64,000 nt of DNA from Burkholderiales bacterium (GCA_016702555.1 JADJDV010000005.1:372001-436000), one strand, 5' to 3'; positions 16,271 to 25,455 are shown, counted from the stretch's first letter. The notes: generated by a model not told the origin, from the letters alone. A program made the numbers and translations.

Positions 16271-17115
16271 CGAAACTCGCCCTCGCGCAGCCATTTGGTC
16301 GCAATCCACTTCTCGCCCGCAATCACCGGCGCGCCGCCGTGCAGCGTCTTGGTGCTGGGGTGCGGGCGCTCGTAGCTGAAGAACACCGCGTTGCCGCGCT
16401 TGGGCGCGACTTCGAGAAACACGTTGGGAAAGGTGGTGCCGCCGCCCTTTTCGGGCTCGTTCAGGTACATCACCACGGTGCCGACGCGCTGGCCGCCGCG
16501 CTTGAGGATGCTGGGTGTGCCGGGCTCGTCGGGGTCGAAATAGTCGAAGTGCGGCTTGTATTCGGTGCCGGGCACGTATTGCAGCACCTGGATGCCCTCG
16601 CCGTTGTGCACCGGCCAGCGCAGCAGCTTGGCGATGCGCGCCTCGATGCGGCGCACCAGCTCGGTTTCGCCGCGCTGAAAGAACATGCCCTGGCTGGTGC
16701 GGTCGTCGTTGATTTCCTCGCCGCCGGTCTTGGTGGCCACCGTGAGCGAGCGGCTCATGCGCGGCTTGGCGGCTTCGATCAGCGCGTCGCACTCCTCGTC
16801 TGACAGCAGGCCGCCGAACACCACCACGCGCGGCATGGCCATCGCGCTCAGCACGGCCACGCGGCGGTCGCCGGCGTCCAGGTACAGCGGCGAGTCGGTC
16901 AACTCGGGCTCGGGCACCGGCACCGCGGGCGGCAGGCCTTGCGCCACCGCCTGCTGGTTCAGGTGCTCGCGCAAGCTGCTTTCCATGGCCTCGATCGCCA
17001 CGTCCTCGTCCCAGCCGGAGGACTTCATCGATTGCAGCACGCTTTCAGCGCTGTGCCCGGCCGTGGCCTGGGTGACGATCCATTGGCGAAGTTCGGTGGT
17101 GATCTGCTGGGACAT
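16267..17115 (-). CDS. 2OG-Fe(II) oxygenase, prolyl 4-hydroxylase type
   Basis: 282-residue non-haem iron oxygenase. Residues 1-60 form a helical UBA-like region. The catalytic P4Hc domain occupies about 95-282, with the iron ligands in YKPHFDYFDPDEP (H and D) and TLHGGAPVIAGEKWIATKW (distal His, and the Lys or Arg that binds 2-oxoglutarate). Such bacterial proteins hydroxylate proline residues in target proteins. First gene of the chain with the hydrolase and queF. Confidence 0.87.
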   Translation of the reverse strand: MSQQITTELRQWIVTQATAGHSAESVLQSMKSSGWDEDVAIEAMESSLREHLNQQAVAQGLPPAVPVPEPELTDSPLYLDAGDRRVAVLSAMAMPRVVVFGGLLSDEECDALIEAAKPRMSRSLTVATKTGGEEINDDRTSQGMFFQRGETELVRRIEARIAKLLRWPVHNGEGIQVLQYVPGTEYKPHFDYFDPDEPGTPSILKRGGQRVGTVVMYLNEPEKGGGTTFPNVFLEVAPKRGNAVFFSYERPHPSTKTLHGGAPVIAGEKWIATKWLREGEFR

Positions 17116-17122
17116 GGGAGAA

Positions 17123-17150
17123 GCGTTGGGCGTTGGGCGTTGGGCGTTGG
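17123..17150. repeat. Four tandem heptamers GCGTTGG
   Basis: Four perfect copies of GCGTTGG lie directly upstream of the oxygenase gene, followed at 17183-17205 by an inverted relative (TTTCACGCCGAACGCTCAACC). Related arrays occur at 37775-37809 and 63387-63414, also between genes. This indicates a dispersed intergenic repeat family. Confidence 0.6.
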
Positions 17151-17198
17151 GCGAGTTGGGGGCGCTGCGCTGGACCGTTCAGGTTTCACGCCGAACGC

Positions 17199-17975
17199 TC
17201 AACCCTGCTTGCGGCGGAACACCAGCCGGTCCGGCTCCGAAGCGGCCGGCGCAAAGGCATAGCCTTCCAGGTCAAAACCCTGCAGCCGCTGCGGCGTGTC
17301 GATGCGGTGCTGCGCGGCGTAGCGCGCCATCAGGCCGCGCGCGCGCTTGGCCAGCACGCCGAGGATCCGGTACTGGCCACCCTTGTATTCCTCGAACACG
17401 CAGTCGATCACGCGCGCCTGCAGCGCTTTGCGGTCGACCGCCTTGAAGTACTCCTGCGACGCCAGGTTGACCACGATCGACGTCTTCTCGGCCGCCAGGC
17501 GCTGATTCAAGTAGTCGGCAATGCGCGTGCCCCAGAACTGGTACAGGTTGACGCCGGCGTCGGTGCGCAGGCGCGTGCCCATCTCCAGCCGATAGGGCTG
17601 CATGCGGTCGAGCGGGCGCAACACGCCGTACAAGCCGCTCAGGATGCAGACATGCTGCTGCAGCCAGCTCAGCTCGGCCGACTTCAGCGTGCCGGCCTGC
17701 AGGCCGCCGTAGACGTCGCCATTGAAGGCCAGTACCGCCTGCTTCGAGTTCTTCGCCGTGAAGCGCGGCCGCCAAGCCTCGTAGCGCGCCACGTTCAGGC
17801 TGGCCAGCTCGTCGCTCAGCTTCATCAGCGCGGCGATCTGCTGCGGTGACTGCTGGCGCAGCACCTCGATCAACTCGGCCGCCGGCTTCGCGAACGCGGG
17901 CGTGGTGTGCGGCAATTCGGCCGGCACCGGGGTGGCGTAGTCCAGCGCCTTGGCCGGAGACAATAGATACAGCAT
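17199..17975 (-). CDS. yaaA: YaaA-family (DUF328/UPF0246) peroxide stress protein
   Basis: 258-residue cytosolic protein of the YaaA family, which in E. coli limits intracellular iron and oxidative DNA damage under hydrogen peroxide. The start MLYLLSPAKALDYATP is the family signature (SPAK). FNGDVYGGLQA, ILSGLYGVLRPLDRMQPYRLEMG and VNLASQEYFKAVD follow, and AKRARGLMARY lies near the end. Length is normal. The ATG at 17975 overlaps the ATG of the divergent truC in a CATG tetramer, leaving no room for a 5' leader between the two coding regions. Confidence 0.92.
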   Translation of the reverse strand: MLYLLSPAKALDYATPVPAELPHTTPAFAKPAAELIEVLRQQSPQQIAALMKLSDELASLNVARYEAWRPRFTAKNSKQAVLAFNGDVYGGLQAGTLKSAELSWLQQHVCILSGLYGVLRPLDRMQPYRLEMGTRLRTDAGVNLYQFWGTRIADYLNQRLAAEKTSIVVNLASQEYFKAVDRKALQARVIDCVFEEYKGGQYRILGVLAKRARGLMARYAAQHRIDTPQRLQGFDLEGYAFAPAASEPDRLVFRRKQG

Positions 17976-18678
17976 GCTGCCGATTTTGTACCAAGACACG
18001 CACCTGGTCGCGATCGACAAGCCGGCCGGCCTGCTGGTGCACCGCAGCGGCCTGGACGCCGGCGAAACCCGCTTTGCCGTGCAGTGGCTGCGCGATCAGA
18101 TTGGCCGGCCGGTGTGGCCGGCGCACCGGCTCGACAAGGGCACCAGCGGGGTGCTGCTGTTTGCGCTCGACCGTGCCACCGCCGGGCGGCTGGGCGCGCT
18201 GTTCGAGGCGCCCGGCGCCATCGACAAGACCTATCTGGCCGTGGTGCGCGGCTGGCCGCCCGCGCAGGGCCTGATCGACCATCCGCTGACGCGCCTGCCG
18301 GACGAGGGGCGCCCCGGCACCACACCCCCCGCGCCGCAGGCGGCGCGCACGCGCTTTCGCACACTGCAACGCTACGAGTTGCCGCTGCCCCAGGGCGACT
18401 TCGCACAGACGCGCTGCGCCCTGCTCGAGCTGCAGCCGGAAACCGGCCGCCGCCACCAGTTGCGCCGACACTGCAAGCACATGGCCCACCCGATCATCGG
18501 CGACGCCACGCACGGCAAGGGCCCCCTGAACCGTGCGCTGGCCGACTGGCTGGGCGTGCAGCGGCTGTGGCTGCACGCCAGCGCCCTCAGCCTGCGCCAT
18601 CCCCATTCCGGCGCACCGCTGCAGCTGAGCGCGGCGCCCGGCGCCGACTGGTCGCGCTGGCCGCTGGCACCGGCATGA
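17974..18678 (+). CDS. truC: tRNA pseudouridine(65) synthase TruC
   Basis: RluA/RsuA-type pseudouridine synthase of 234 residues that modifies U65 in tRNA. The N-terminus LPILYQDTHLVAIDKPAGLLVHRS closely follows TruC. The catalytic Asp is in HRLDKGTSGVLLFAL, and the C-terminal PETGRRHQLRRHCKHMAHPIIGD is characteristic. The ATG at 17974 gives the family N-terminus; an upstream TTG at 17950 would add eight residues. The divergent yaaA ATG overlaps it by two bases. Confidence 0.9.
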   Translation: MLPILYQDTHLVAIDKPAGLLVHRSGLDAGETRFAVQWLRDQIGRPVWPAHRLDKGTSGVLLFALDRATAGRLGALFEAPGAIDKTYLAVVRGWPPAQGLIDHPLTRLPDEGRPGTTPPAPQAARTRFRTLQRYELPLPQGDFAQTRCALLELQPETGRRHQLRRHCKHMAHPIIGDATHGKGPLNRALADWLGVQRLWLHASALSLRHPHSGAPLQLSAAPGADWSRWPLAPA

Positions 18679-18702
18679 CGGCGCCCCGCACACCGGCGCG
18701 CG

Positions 18703-21285
18703 TCAGGCCGGGCTTGGCACCAGGCGCTGGCGCCGCATGCGCAGGCCTTGCAGCCACCACACCAGCAGCGCCAGCAGAAAGCCTGGCAGAAAGAACCAGT
18801 ACTTGCTGGGCCGATCGGTCGGCACCTGCACGCCGGTGATGTCCCAACCCGGCTCGAAACCCGAGCGCTTGGCGCGCGATCCGAAGCGCACCGCGCCCAC
18901 CTGCATGTCGTCGCCCAGCGGCATCAGGGTCAGGCCGGCGTCCGACAGGCGGGCGCGGCCGTCCTTGCCCTTGTCGGCCAGCTGCACGGACACGGTCTTG
19001 GTCACCTCCTCGCCCTCCAGCGTGGTGCCCTTGATCAGCATCACCACGGTGCCGTTGTCGGGCATCTGGGTCGCCAGCGCATAGACCTGCGCGGCCGGCG
19101 CCGTGTGGTATTCGGGCGCCAGCTGGTCCATGAAAAAGCCGGGGCGGAACAGCAGCGCCACCGACAGCGTCAGCAGCGCGAATTCCCACCACTTCAGCTT
19201 GATGCGCATCCAGTTCATGGTCAGCGCCGCGAACACCAGCATGGCGACCGAGCAGGCCGTCACCACCAGGACCAGCTCGCCCCAACCCTGCACGCCGATC
19301 AGCAGCAGCTGCGGGTTGAAGACCCAGATGAAGGGCAGGATCACCGTGCGCAGCGCGTACAGCGCGCCCTGGACACCAGTGGCGATCGAATCCTCGCCCG
19401 AGATCGCCGACGCCGCGAAGGTGGCCAGGCCCACCGGTGGCGTGATGTCGCCCATGATGCCGTAATAGAACACGAACAGGTGCACGGCGATGAGCGGGAT
19501 CACCAGCCCGGCCTGGGCGCCCAGTTCCACCACCACCGGTGCCATCAGGCTGGCCACCAGCACGTAGTTGGCGGTGGTCGGCACGCCCATGCCGAGCACC
19601 AGGCAGACGAAGGCGACGAACAGCAGCATCACCATCACGTTGCCCTGCGAGACGAACTCGACGAACTCCGTCATGCGCAGCCCCAGGCCCGTGAGCGTGA
19701 TGGCGCCGACGATGATGCCCGCCGTGGCGGTGGCGATGCCGATGCCGATCATGTTGCGCGAGCCGTCGTTGAAGCCGTCGACCACGCTGCGCACGCCCCC
19801 GGCCCAGGCGCCCGGCGTGGACACGCCGCGGAACGCGTCGATCAGCGGCCGCTGCGTCACCATCAGCACGATCAGCGTGGTGATGGCCCAGAAGGCCGAC
19901 AGCGAGGGCGACATCTCCTCCACCATCAGGCACCAGATCAGCACGCCGATCGGCAGCAGGTAGTGCAGGCCGGCGCGCACCGTGGGCCAGGTTTCCAGCG
20001 GCTTGGGGTTCCTGATGTCGATGTCTTCGGGCAGGTCGGGGCAGTCGGCCGCCTGCTTCAGCGCGTACAGGTACAGCGCCAGCAGGGTGCCGCCCACGGC
20101 CCAGGGCGCGGCCGCGCCCAGCGCGCTCTTGAAGAACTCCAGCAGGTAGTACAGCACCCCCACCACGGTGAGGGTGCCCGTGAGGCCAATCAGGTTGCGC
20201 ATCAGCCGGTCGCGCCAGCTGCGCTGCGAACGCGCCACTGCCTGCATGCCCATCTTGAGCGCCTCCAGGTGCACGATGTAGAGCAGGCCCAGGTAGGACA
20301 GCGAGGCCGGCAGAAAGGCGTGCTTGACCACGTCCGAGTACGGAATGCCGACGTACTCGACCATCAGAAAGGCCGCCGCGCCCATCACCGGCGGCATGAT
20401 CTGGCCGTTGACCGAGCTCATGGTCTCGATGGCGCCGGCCTTGACGCCGCCGTAGCCGGCCTTCTTCATCAGTGGAATGGTGAAGATGCCGCCCGAGACC
20501 ACGTTCGACACCGACGAGCCCGAGATCATCCCGTTCAGCGCCGACGACACCACCGCCACCTTGGCCGGCCCGCCGCGCATGTGGCCGAGCGCGGCAAAGC
20601 TGACCTGCATCATGTAGTTGCCGCCGCCGGCGCGATCCAGCAGCGCGCCGAACAGCACGTAGACGAAGATGGTGCTGGCCGACACGCCCAGCGCGATGCC
20701 GTACACGCCTTCGGTGGTCAGCCACATGTGCGAGAGCAACCGGTTCAGCGACGCGCCCTTGTGCGACAGCACCTCCGGCAGATAAGGTCCGCCCATGCAA
20801 TAGGCCAGAAAGATCACCGCCAGCGCCGCCATCGGCCAGCCGACGGCGCGCCGCGTGGCCTCCAGCAGCAGCACCAGGCCAATCACCGCCACCACGATGT
20901 CGGTCGGGGTCGGCTGGCCGGGGCGCGTGGCCAGCTCGCGGTAGAACAGCATGATGTAGGCGCCCGCGAAGGCGCCGACGATGGCCAGCACCCAGTCGAT
21001 GGCGGGAACGCGCCGGCGCGACGAGCTGCTGAACGCCGGCCAGGCCAGGAAGGCCAGCGCGAACGAGAAGCCCAGGTGGATGGCGCGCGCCTCGGTGTCG
21101 TTCAGGATGCCGAAACCCAGCGCGAACGGCAGCGGCGAGGCGTACCAGTACTGGAACAGCGCCCAGGCCAGCGCCAGGCCAAAAATCACCTGGGCGGCAA
21201 ACCCCGTCGGCTTGCGCCCGCCGGTGTCCGTCTCGGCGACCAGCTGCTGGAGTGCATCGGGTGCCTTCTCGATGTCGGTGGCCAT
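18703..21285 (-). CDS. TRAP transporter permease, fused 4TM/12TM type
   Basis: Inner-membrane protein of 860 residues that combines the small (DctQ-like) and large (DctM-like) TRAP subunits, as is usual for TAXI-type systems. It uses an ion gradient for solute uptake. There are many hydrophobic helices. The DctM core has SGSSVSNVVSGGIFTIPLMKK and later GMGVPTTANYVLVASL and GIMGDITPPVGLATFAAS, the two repeat motifs of the scoop domain. A C-terminal non-membrane segment of about 100 residues (after PGFFMDQLAPEYHT) precedes one last helix. It lies downstream of the TAXI receptor, separated by a terminator-like hairpin. Confidence 0.93.
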   Translation of the reverse strand: MATDIEKAPDALQQLVAETDTGGRKPTGFAAQVIFGLALAWALFQYWYASPLPFALGFGILNDTEARAIHLGFSFALAFLAWPAFSSSSRRRVPAIDWVLAIVGAFAGAYIMLFYRELATRPGQPTPTDIVVAVIGLVLLLEATRRAVGWPMAALAVIFLAYCMGGPYLPEVLSHKGASLNRLLSHMWLTTEGVYGIALGVSASTIFVYVLFGALLDRAGGGNYMMQVSFAALGHMRGGPAKVAVVSSALNGMISGSSVSNVVSGGIFTIPLMKKAGYGGVKAGAIETMSSVNGQIMPPVMGAAAFLMVEYVGIPYSDVVKHAFLPASLSYLGLLYIVHLEALKMGMQAVARSQRSWRDRLMRNLIGLTGTLTVVGVLYYLLEFFKSALGAAAPWAVGGTLLALYLYALKQAADCPDLPEDIDIRNPKPLETWPTVRAGLHYLLPIGVLIWCLMVEEMSPSLSAFWAITTLIVLMVTQRPLIDAFRGVSTPGAWAGGVRSVVDGFNDGSRNMIGIGIATATAGIIVGAITLTGLGLRMTEFVEFVSQGNVMVMLLFVAFVCLVLGMGVPTTANYVLVASLMAPVVVELGAQAGLVIPLIAVHLFVFYYGIMGDITPPVGLATFAASAISGEDSIATGVQGALYALRTVILPFIWVFNPQLLLIGVQGWGELVLVVTACSVAMLVFAALTMNWMRIKLKWWEFALLTLSVALLFRPGFFMDQLAPEYHTAPAAQVYALATQMPDNGTVVMLIKGTTLEGEEVTKTVSVQLADKGKDGRARLSDAGLTLMPLGDDMQVGAVRFGSRAKRSGFEPGWDITGVQVPTDRPSKYWFFLPGFLLALLVWWLQGLRMRRQRLVPSPA

Positions 21286-21341
21286 GTGCAGCGTTTTCCT
21301 CTCGTCTGATTGGTTCAGCCGCGCCTTATCGGCGCGCCATC

Positions 21342-21370
21342 AAAAAGGGCGAAGTTGCCTCCGCCCTTTT
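21342..21370 (-). terminator. Hairpin between TAXI receptor and permease
   Basis: Perfect 9-bp stem AAAAGGGCG / CGCCCTTTT with a 10-nt loop, followed on the minus strand by T residues. It sits 37 nt after the receptor stop and 57 nt before the permease start. Partial termination or RNA protection here would give more receptor than permease, the usual need of binding-protein transporters. Confidence 0.7.
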
Positions 21371-21406
21371 CGAATGCCGCCGCCACGCATGCGCGGTGCG
21401 CCCAGC

Positions 21407-22384
21407 TTACTTGATCCAGCCCTTCTCCTTGTAGTAGCGCGCCGCACCATCGTGCAAGGGCGCCGACAGGCCGTTCTTGACCATGTCCTCCGGCTTGAGG
21501 TTGGCCAGCGCCGGATGCAGCTTCTTGAACTCGTCGAAATTGTCGAACACCGCCTTGGTCACGGCGTAGACGGTGTCGGCCGGTGTCTTGGCCGAGGCCA
21601 CCACCGTGGCCAGCACGCCGTAGGTGCTGGTTTCCTGCGGGTTGTTCGGGTACAGGCCGGCCGGGATGGCGGCCTTGGCGTAGTACGGCTTGCCCTCCAT
21701 CAGCTTGTCGACCGCCGGGCCGGTCAGCGACACCAGTTTGGCGCCACAGCTGGTGGTCGGGTCCTGGATATTGGCGCTGGGGTGGCCGACGCCGTAGAAG
21801 AAGCCGTCGATCTTGCCGTCGCACAGCGCCGGGCCGTGCTCGTCGGCCTTCAGCTCGGACGCCAGCGCGAAGTCGTTCAGCTTCCAGCCCATGGAAGCCA
21901 GCAGTTCTTCCATCGACGCACGCGTGCCCGAGCCCGGGTTGCCGACGTTGAAGCGCTTGCCCTTGAAGTCCTCGAACTTGGCGATGTTGGCCTCCTTGCG
22001 CGCCACCACGGTGAAGGGCTCGGGGTGCACGGCAAACACCGCGCGCAAGTCGCCCACCGGACCGTCCTTGAACTGGTTGACGCCCTTGACGGCGTTGAAC
22101 TGCACGTCGGATTGCGTGAAACCCAGATCCAGCTCGCCGGCCTTGATGGTGTTGACGTTGAACACCGAGCCGCCGGTCGATTCGACCGAGCAGCGGATGC
22201 CGTGCTTGGCGCGATCCTTGTTGACCAGGCGACAGATGGCGCCGCCGGCCGCGTAGTACACGCCGGTGACACCGCCGGTGCCGATGGTGACGAACTTCTG
22301 CTGGGCAGACGCCGGCGCCGACAGCACGGCGGTGGACGCCGCGGCCGCCACGGCAAGGGTTTTCAACATGCTCTGAATCCGCAT
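21407..22384 (-). CDS. TAXI-family TRAP transporter solute-binding protein
   Basis: Periplasmic receptor of 325 residues. A cleavable signal peptide with hydrophobic core TLAVAAAASTAVLSAPASA (cut after ASA) is followed by QQKFVTIGTGGVTGVYYAAGGAI, the TAXI signature. Further hallmarks are ESTGGSVFNVNTIKAGELDLGF, FNVGNPGSGTRASMEELL and GKIDGFFYGVGHPS. The start at 22384 is supported by AGGAG 5-10 nt upstream. The ligand is unknown; TAXI systems are often linked to glutamate/glutamine or other carboxylates. It follows the aminotransferase by 26 nt, so an amino compound is plausible. Confidence 0.93.
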   Translation of the reverse strand: MRIQSMLKTLAVAAAASTAVLSAPASAQQKFVTIGTGGVTGVYYAAGGAICRLVNKDRAKHGIRCSVESTGGSVFNVNTIKAGELDLGFTQSDVQFNAVKGVNQFKDGPVGDLRAVFAVHPEPFTVVARKEANIAKFEDFKGKRFNVGNPGSGTRASMEELLASMGWKLNDFALASELKADEHGPALCDGKIDGFFYGVGHPSANIQDPTTSCGAKLVSLTGPAVDKLMEGKPYYAKAAIPAGLYPNNPQETSTYGVLATVVASAKTPADTVYAVTKAVFDNFDEFKKLHPALANLKPEDMVKNGLSAPLHDGAARYYKEKGWIK

Positions 22385-22410
22385 CGTTTCTCCTGAAAAA
22401 GTCTGTGAAG

Positions 22411-23745
22411 TCAAGCCTGGGCGATCGCCGCATCCACCGCCTCGGCCAGACGCGACACCATGTGTGTCAGCTCGTCGGTCGTGGCGATGAAGGGCGGCGC
22501 CAGCAGCACATGGTCACCATAACGGCCATCCACCGTTCCGCCCATGGGATAAACCAGCAATCCGCGCGCAAAAGCCGCCGCCTTGACCTTGGCGTGCAGG
22601 CGCCGCGCGGGATCGAACGGCGCCTTGCTGGCGCGGTCCTGCACCAGCTCGACGCCCCAGAAGAAGCCGCGCCCGCGGATGTCGCCGACATGCGGGTGAT
22701 TGCCCAGCGCATCGACCAGCCTCTGCTGCAGCACCGGCGCATCGCGCCGTACCTTGGCCAGCAGGCCATCGCGCTCGATCACCTGCTGCACCGCCAGCGC
22801 CGCCGCGCAGGCCACCGCATGGCCCAGGTAGGTGTGGCCGTGCTGGAAGAAGCCGCTGCCCTTGGTCATGGCCTCGACGATGCGGCCCTGCGCCAGCACC
22901 GCCCCAATCGGCTGATAGCCGCCGCCCAGCCCCTTGGCGATGGTCATCAGGTCGGGCACCACGCCCTCCTGCTCGCAGGCGTGCAGCGTGCCGCAGCGGC
23001 CCATGCCGCTCATCACCTCGTCCAGGATCAGCAGCACGCCGTGCCGGTCGCAGACCTCGCGCACCGCCTTGAAGTAAGCCGGCACCGGCACCAGCACGCC
23101 GGCGGTGGCGCCGCCCACCGTTTCGGCGACGAAGGCCAGCACCTTGCCGGGGCCGATGCGCCGAATGGTCTCATCGAGCTCCTGCGCCAGCCGCTGACCG
23201 TAGGCTTCGGGCGTTTCGCCCTCCTTCATGTCGCGGTACGGATAGCACGGCGCCACGTGCGTGACGTCGATCAGCAGCGGCGCAAACTGCTGGCGCCGCC
23301 AGGCGTTGCCGCCCACCGCCAGCGCGCCCAGCGTGTTGCCGTGGTAGCTTTGGCGCCGGGCGATGAAGTGGCTGCGCTCGGGCTGGCCGATCTCCAGAAA
23401 ATACTGGCGCGCCATCTTCAGCGCCGCCTCCACCGCCTCCGAGCCGCCGCTGACGAAGTAGGCGTGGCTCATGCCCGCCGGGGCGGTGCGCGCCAGCTGG
23501 TCGGCCAGGGCTTCCGCCACCTCGGTGGTGAAGAAGCTGGTGTGGGCGTAGGCCAGCTGGTCGATCTGCCGGTGCATCGCCGCCAGCACGTCGGGATGGC
23601 CATGGCCGAGGCAGGACACCGCCGCGCCGCCCGAGGCGTCGAGATAACGCTGGCCGGCGGCGTCCTCGATCCAGACGCCCTGGCCGCGCACGGCGACCGG
23701 CGGCGTGGACAGAAGACTGCGGTGAAAAACATGCGTGCTGCTCAT
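22411..23745 (-). CDS. Class III (omega-type) PLP-dependent aminotransferase
   Basis: 444-residue fold-type I aminotransferase. Visible are SGGSEAVEAALKMARQY, the YHGNTLGA loop, the cofactor-binding LILDEVMSGMGR (Asp), and the Schiff-base lysine in MTIAKGLGGGYQPIGAVL. FFQHGHTYLGHAVACAAAL follows. Family members transfer the amino group of omega-amino acids, diamines or taurine-like compounds; the substrate cannot be fixed. It is the first gene of the operon with the TAXI receptor and TRAP permease, so it probably acts on the imported compound. The ATG at 23745 has GAGAG about 10 nt upstream and is preferred over 23754. Confidence 0.9.
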   Translation of the reverse strand: MSSTHVFHRSLLSTPPVAVRGQGVWIEDAAGQRYLDASGGAAVSCLGHGHPDVLAAMHRQIDQLAYAHTSFFTTEVAEALADQLARTAPAGMSHAYFVSGGSEAVEAALKMARQYFLEIGQPERSHFIARRQSYHGNTLGALAVGGNAWRRQQFAPLLIDVTHVAPCYPYRDMKEGETPEAYGQRLAQELDETIRRIGPGKVLAFVAETVGGATAGVLVPVPAYFKAVREVCDRHGVLLILDEVMSGMGRCGTLHACEQEGVVPDLMTIAKGLGGGYQPIGAVLAQGRIVEAMTKGSGFFQHGHTYLGHAVACAAALAVQQVIERDGLLAKVRRDAPVLQQRLVDALGNHPHVGDIRGRGFFWGVELVQDRASKAPFDPARRLHAKVKAAAFARGLLVYPMGGTVDGRYGDHVLLAPPFIATTDELTHMVSRLAEAVDAAIAQA

Positions 23746-23890
23746 GTCGACCATGCTCTCGGGTCAGGAATGCCAGCGCGCCGCCCGCATCGACACGGCG
23801 GGCCCCGACACACGTTGGACGCCGGAAGGCTAGCACGACATGACGGCACCACGCAGCCGTAAAAACACCGAAGGCGCGCGCCCCGTGCAT

Positions 23891-24412
23891 TCAACGCGCC
23901 GTCCGGCCGTCGCGATGCCGCGCCAACGGGCGGTGCTCGACCTCGGTGCGGCCGTCGGCCCATTCGGTGATGACGGTCTCGGTCAAGCGCGCGCGGTCAG
24001 CGGCGGACGGCGACTCGGATGTGGCCGCATCCACAATGGGCGTGTTCTTCCACACACGCTCGGCATGGGCGGGCGCAACGACGGCAATGCCCTGGCCGAC
24101 CACCGCATACGGCGCTTGCACGGCGGCTGCCACCTGCACGTCGGTCAGCAAGGGCGCACTGGCCGGCTGGCGTGCCGGCGCCACTTGCTCGGCCAGGGTC
24201 ACATCGTGTCCGCACTGATCGCCGTTCAGCACCACGCGCCCACCGTCGGGCAACCGGCCCACCTGGGCCACGGTGGCCGGCGGCGCATCGGCGCGATGCA
24301 CCACGCGGCCGGAGGCGTCGTACACCGTGTAGCAGGCAGCGGTGGCTGACGCGGTGGCCAAGGCCAACAGGGAGGTGCCCAGCAGTTGCAGGGCCAGCAG
24401 CGCGGGTTTCAT
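23891..24412 (-). CDS. Secreted protein of unknown function
   Basis: 173-residue protein with a clear signal peptide (MKPALLALQLLGTSLLALATASATA) and mature start ACYTVYDASGRVVHRADAPP. The mature N-terminal part has two Cys (C28 and one in NGDQCGHDVTL), probably forming a disulfide in the periplasm. The pattern resembles small exported proteins frequent in Comamonadaceae whose function is not known. The C-terminus is acidic then basic, with ETVITEWADGRTEVEHR. It stands alone between the aminotransferase and the hydroxybutyrate operon terminator. The start is chosen for the signal peptide; an open frame upstream is not plausible. Confidence 0.7.
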   Translation of the reverse strand: MKPALLALQLLGTSLLALATASATAACYTVYDASGRVVHRADAPPATVAQVGRLPDGGRVVLNGDQCGHDVTLAEQVAPARQPASAPLLTDVQVAAAVQAPYAVVGQGIAVVAPAHAERVWKNTPIVDAATSESPSAADRARLTETVITEWADGRTEVEHRPLARHRDGRTAR

Positions 24413-24501
24413 GATCGGCTCCTCGGCGCGTCCGACATGCGCGCCGTGTGCCGATGGTGGCGCGGCGCCCCGCCCGCGCACGCCAGCCGCCGCAGCATGC
24501 C

Positions 24502-24523
24502 GCTGTCGGCAGGCGCCGACAGC
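24502..24523. other. Perfect hairpin GCTGTCGGC / GCCGACAGC
   Basis: Nine perfect pairs with a 4-nt loop, 7 nt beyond the A/T run of the hbdH terminator. It may be part of a bidirectional termination region. Confidence 0.4.
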
Positions 24524-24529
24524 GCACGC

Positions 24530-24569
24530 AAAAAAGCGCTGACAGCCGCGCATCGGCGGCGGTCAGCGC
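24530..24569 (-). terminator. Rho-independent terminator of the scoA-scoB-hbdH operon
   Basis: On the minus strand an 8-bp perfect stem GCGCTGAC / GTCAGCGC, with further pairing in the loop, is followed directly by six T. It lies 20 nt after the hbdH stop. Confidence 0.82.
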
Positions 24570-24588
24570 CTGCTGCTCAGGAGAGTAC

Positions 24589-25365
24589 TTACTGTGCCGT
24601 CCAGCCGCCGTCGTTGGCCCAGGCCTGGCCGCGCACGTTGTTGGCGGCGTCGCTGCAGAAGAACACCGCCATGCCGCCCAGCTGTTCGGGCGTGGTGAAC
24701 TGCTGCGACGGCTCTTTCTCGCTCAGCAGCTCGCGCGTGGCCTGCTCGGTCGTGATCTTGTCCTTCTCGGCGCGGGCGTCGATCTGCTTTTGCACCAGCG
24801 GCGTCAGCACCCAGCCGGGGCAGATGGCGTTGGCGGTGACGCCGGTGGTCGCCAGCTCCAGCGCGGTGACCTTGGTCAGGCCCACGATGCCGTGCTTGGC
24901 CGCCACGTAGGCCGACTTGTCCTTCGACGCCACCAGGCCGTGCACCGAGGCGATGTTGATGATGCGGCCCCAGTTCTTGTCGACCATGTGCGGGATCGCC
25001 AGCCGCGTGGTGTGGAAGGCCGAGGTGAGGTTGATGGCGATGATGGCGTCCCAACGCTCAACGGGAAAGTCGCGGATGCTGGACGTGTGCTGAATGCCGG
25101 CGTTGTTGACCAGGATGTCGACGCCGCCGAACTTGTCGGCCGCGAAGGCCATCATGGCCTCGATCTCGGCCGGCTGGCTCATGTCGGCGCCGTGGTACTC
25201 GACCTGGACACCGTGCGCGGCGATCTGCGACTTCGGCGCTTCGACATCACCAAAGCCGTTCATCACGATGTCGGCGCCCTGCTTGGCCAACTCGATGGCG
25301 ATGCCCAGCCCGATGCCGCTGGTGGAGCCGGTGACCAGCGCGGTCTTGCCTTTCAACATGCTCAT
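24589..25365 (-). CDS. hbdH: 3-hydroxybutyrate dehydrogenase
   Basis: NAD-dependent short-chain dehydrogenase, 258 residues, interconverting D-3-hydroxybutyrate and acetoacetate in polyhydroxybutyrate and ketone-body use. The Rossmann motif GSTSGIGLGIA (13-23), the NNAG box (about 87-90), the catalytic Ser in NIASVHGL and Tyr/Lys in YVAAKHG are present. The C-terminal AWANDGGWTAQ is typical of bacterial 3-HBDH. It is the last gene of the scoA-scoB-hbdH operon and is followed by a strong terminator. A second homologue is at 42249. Confidence 0.92.
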   Translation of the reverse strand: MSMLKGKTALVTGSTSGIGLGIAIELAKQGADIVMNGFGDVEAPKSQIAAHGVQVEYHGADMSQPAEIEAMMAFAADKFGGVDILVNNAGIQHTSSIRDFPVERWDAIIAINLTSAFHTTRLAIPHMVDKNWGRIINIASVHGLVASKDKSAYVAAKHGIVGLTKVTALELATTGVTANAICPGWVLTPLVQKQIDARAEKDKITTEQATRELLSEKEPSQQFTTPEQLGGMAVFFCSDAANNVRGQAWANDGGWTAQ

Positions 25366-25455
25366 GAATGTGTTCTCCTGTGTCAGACGATCAAAAAAGC
25401 AGGGTCGTGCCCTGGTGGCGCGCCCTGCCTGTTGTGGTGAACCAAGTGTGTGAGC

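Noticed and set aside
14493..17115. preQ1 riboswitch for queF
   Set aside because: queF overlaps the preceding gene by 4 nt and no leader exists; nothing resembling the aptamer was seen upstream of the operon.
17123..17150. Possible CRISPR or microsatellite-coded peptide
   Set aside because: Repeat units are 7 nt with no spacers and lie outside coding frames.
18748..21309. An 853-codon + strand frame
   Set aside because: Shadow of the TRAP permease; the composition (His/Gln/Arg/Asp-rich) is that of antisense frames here.
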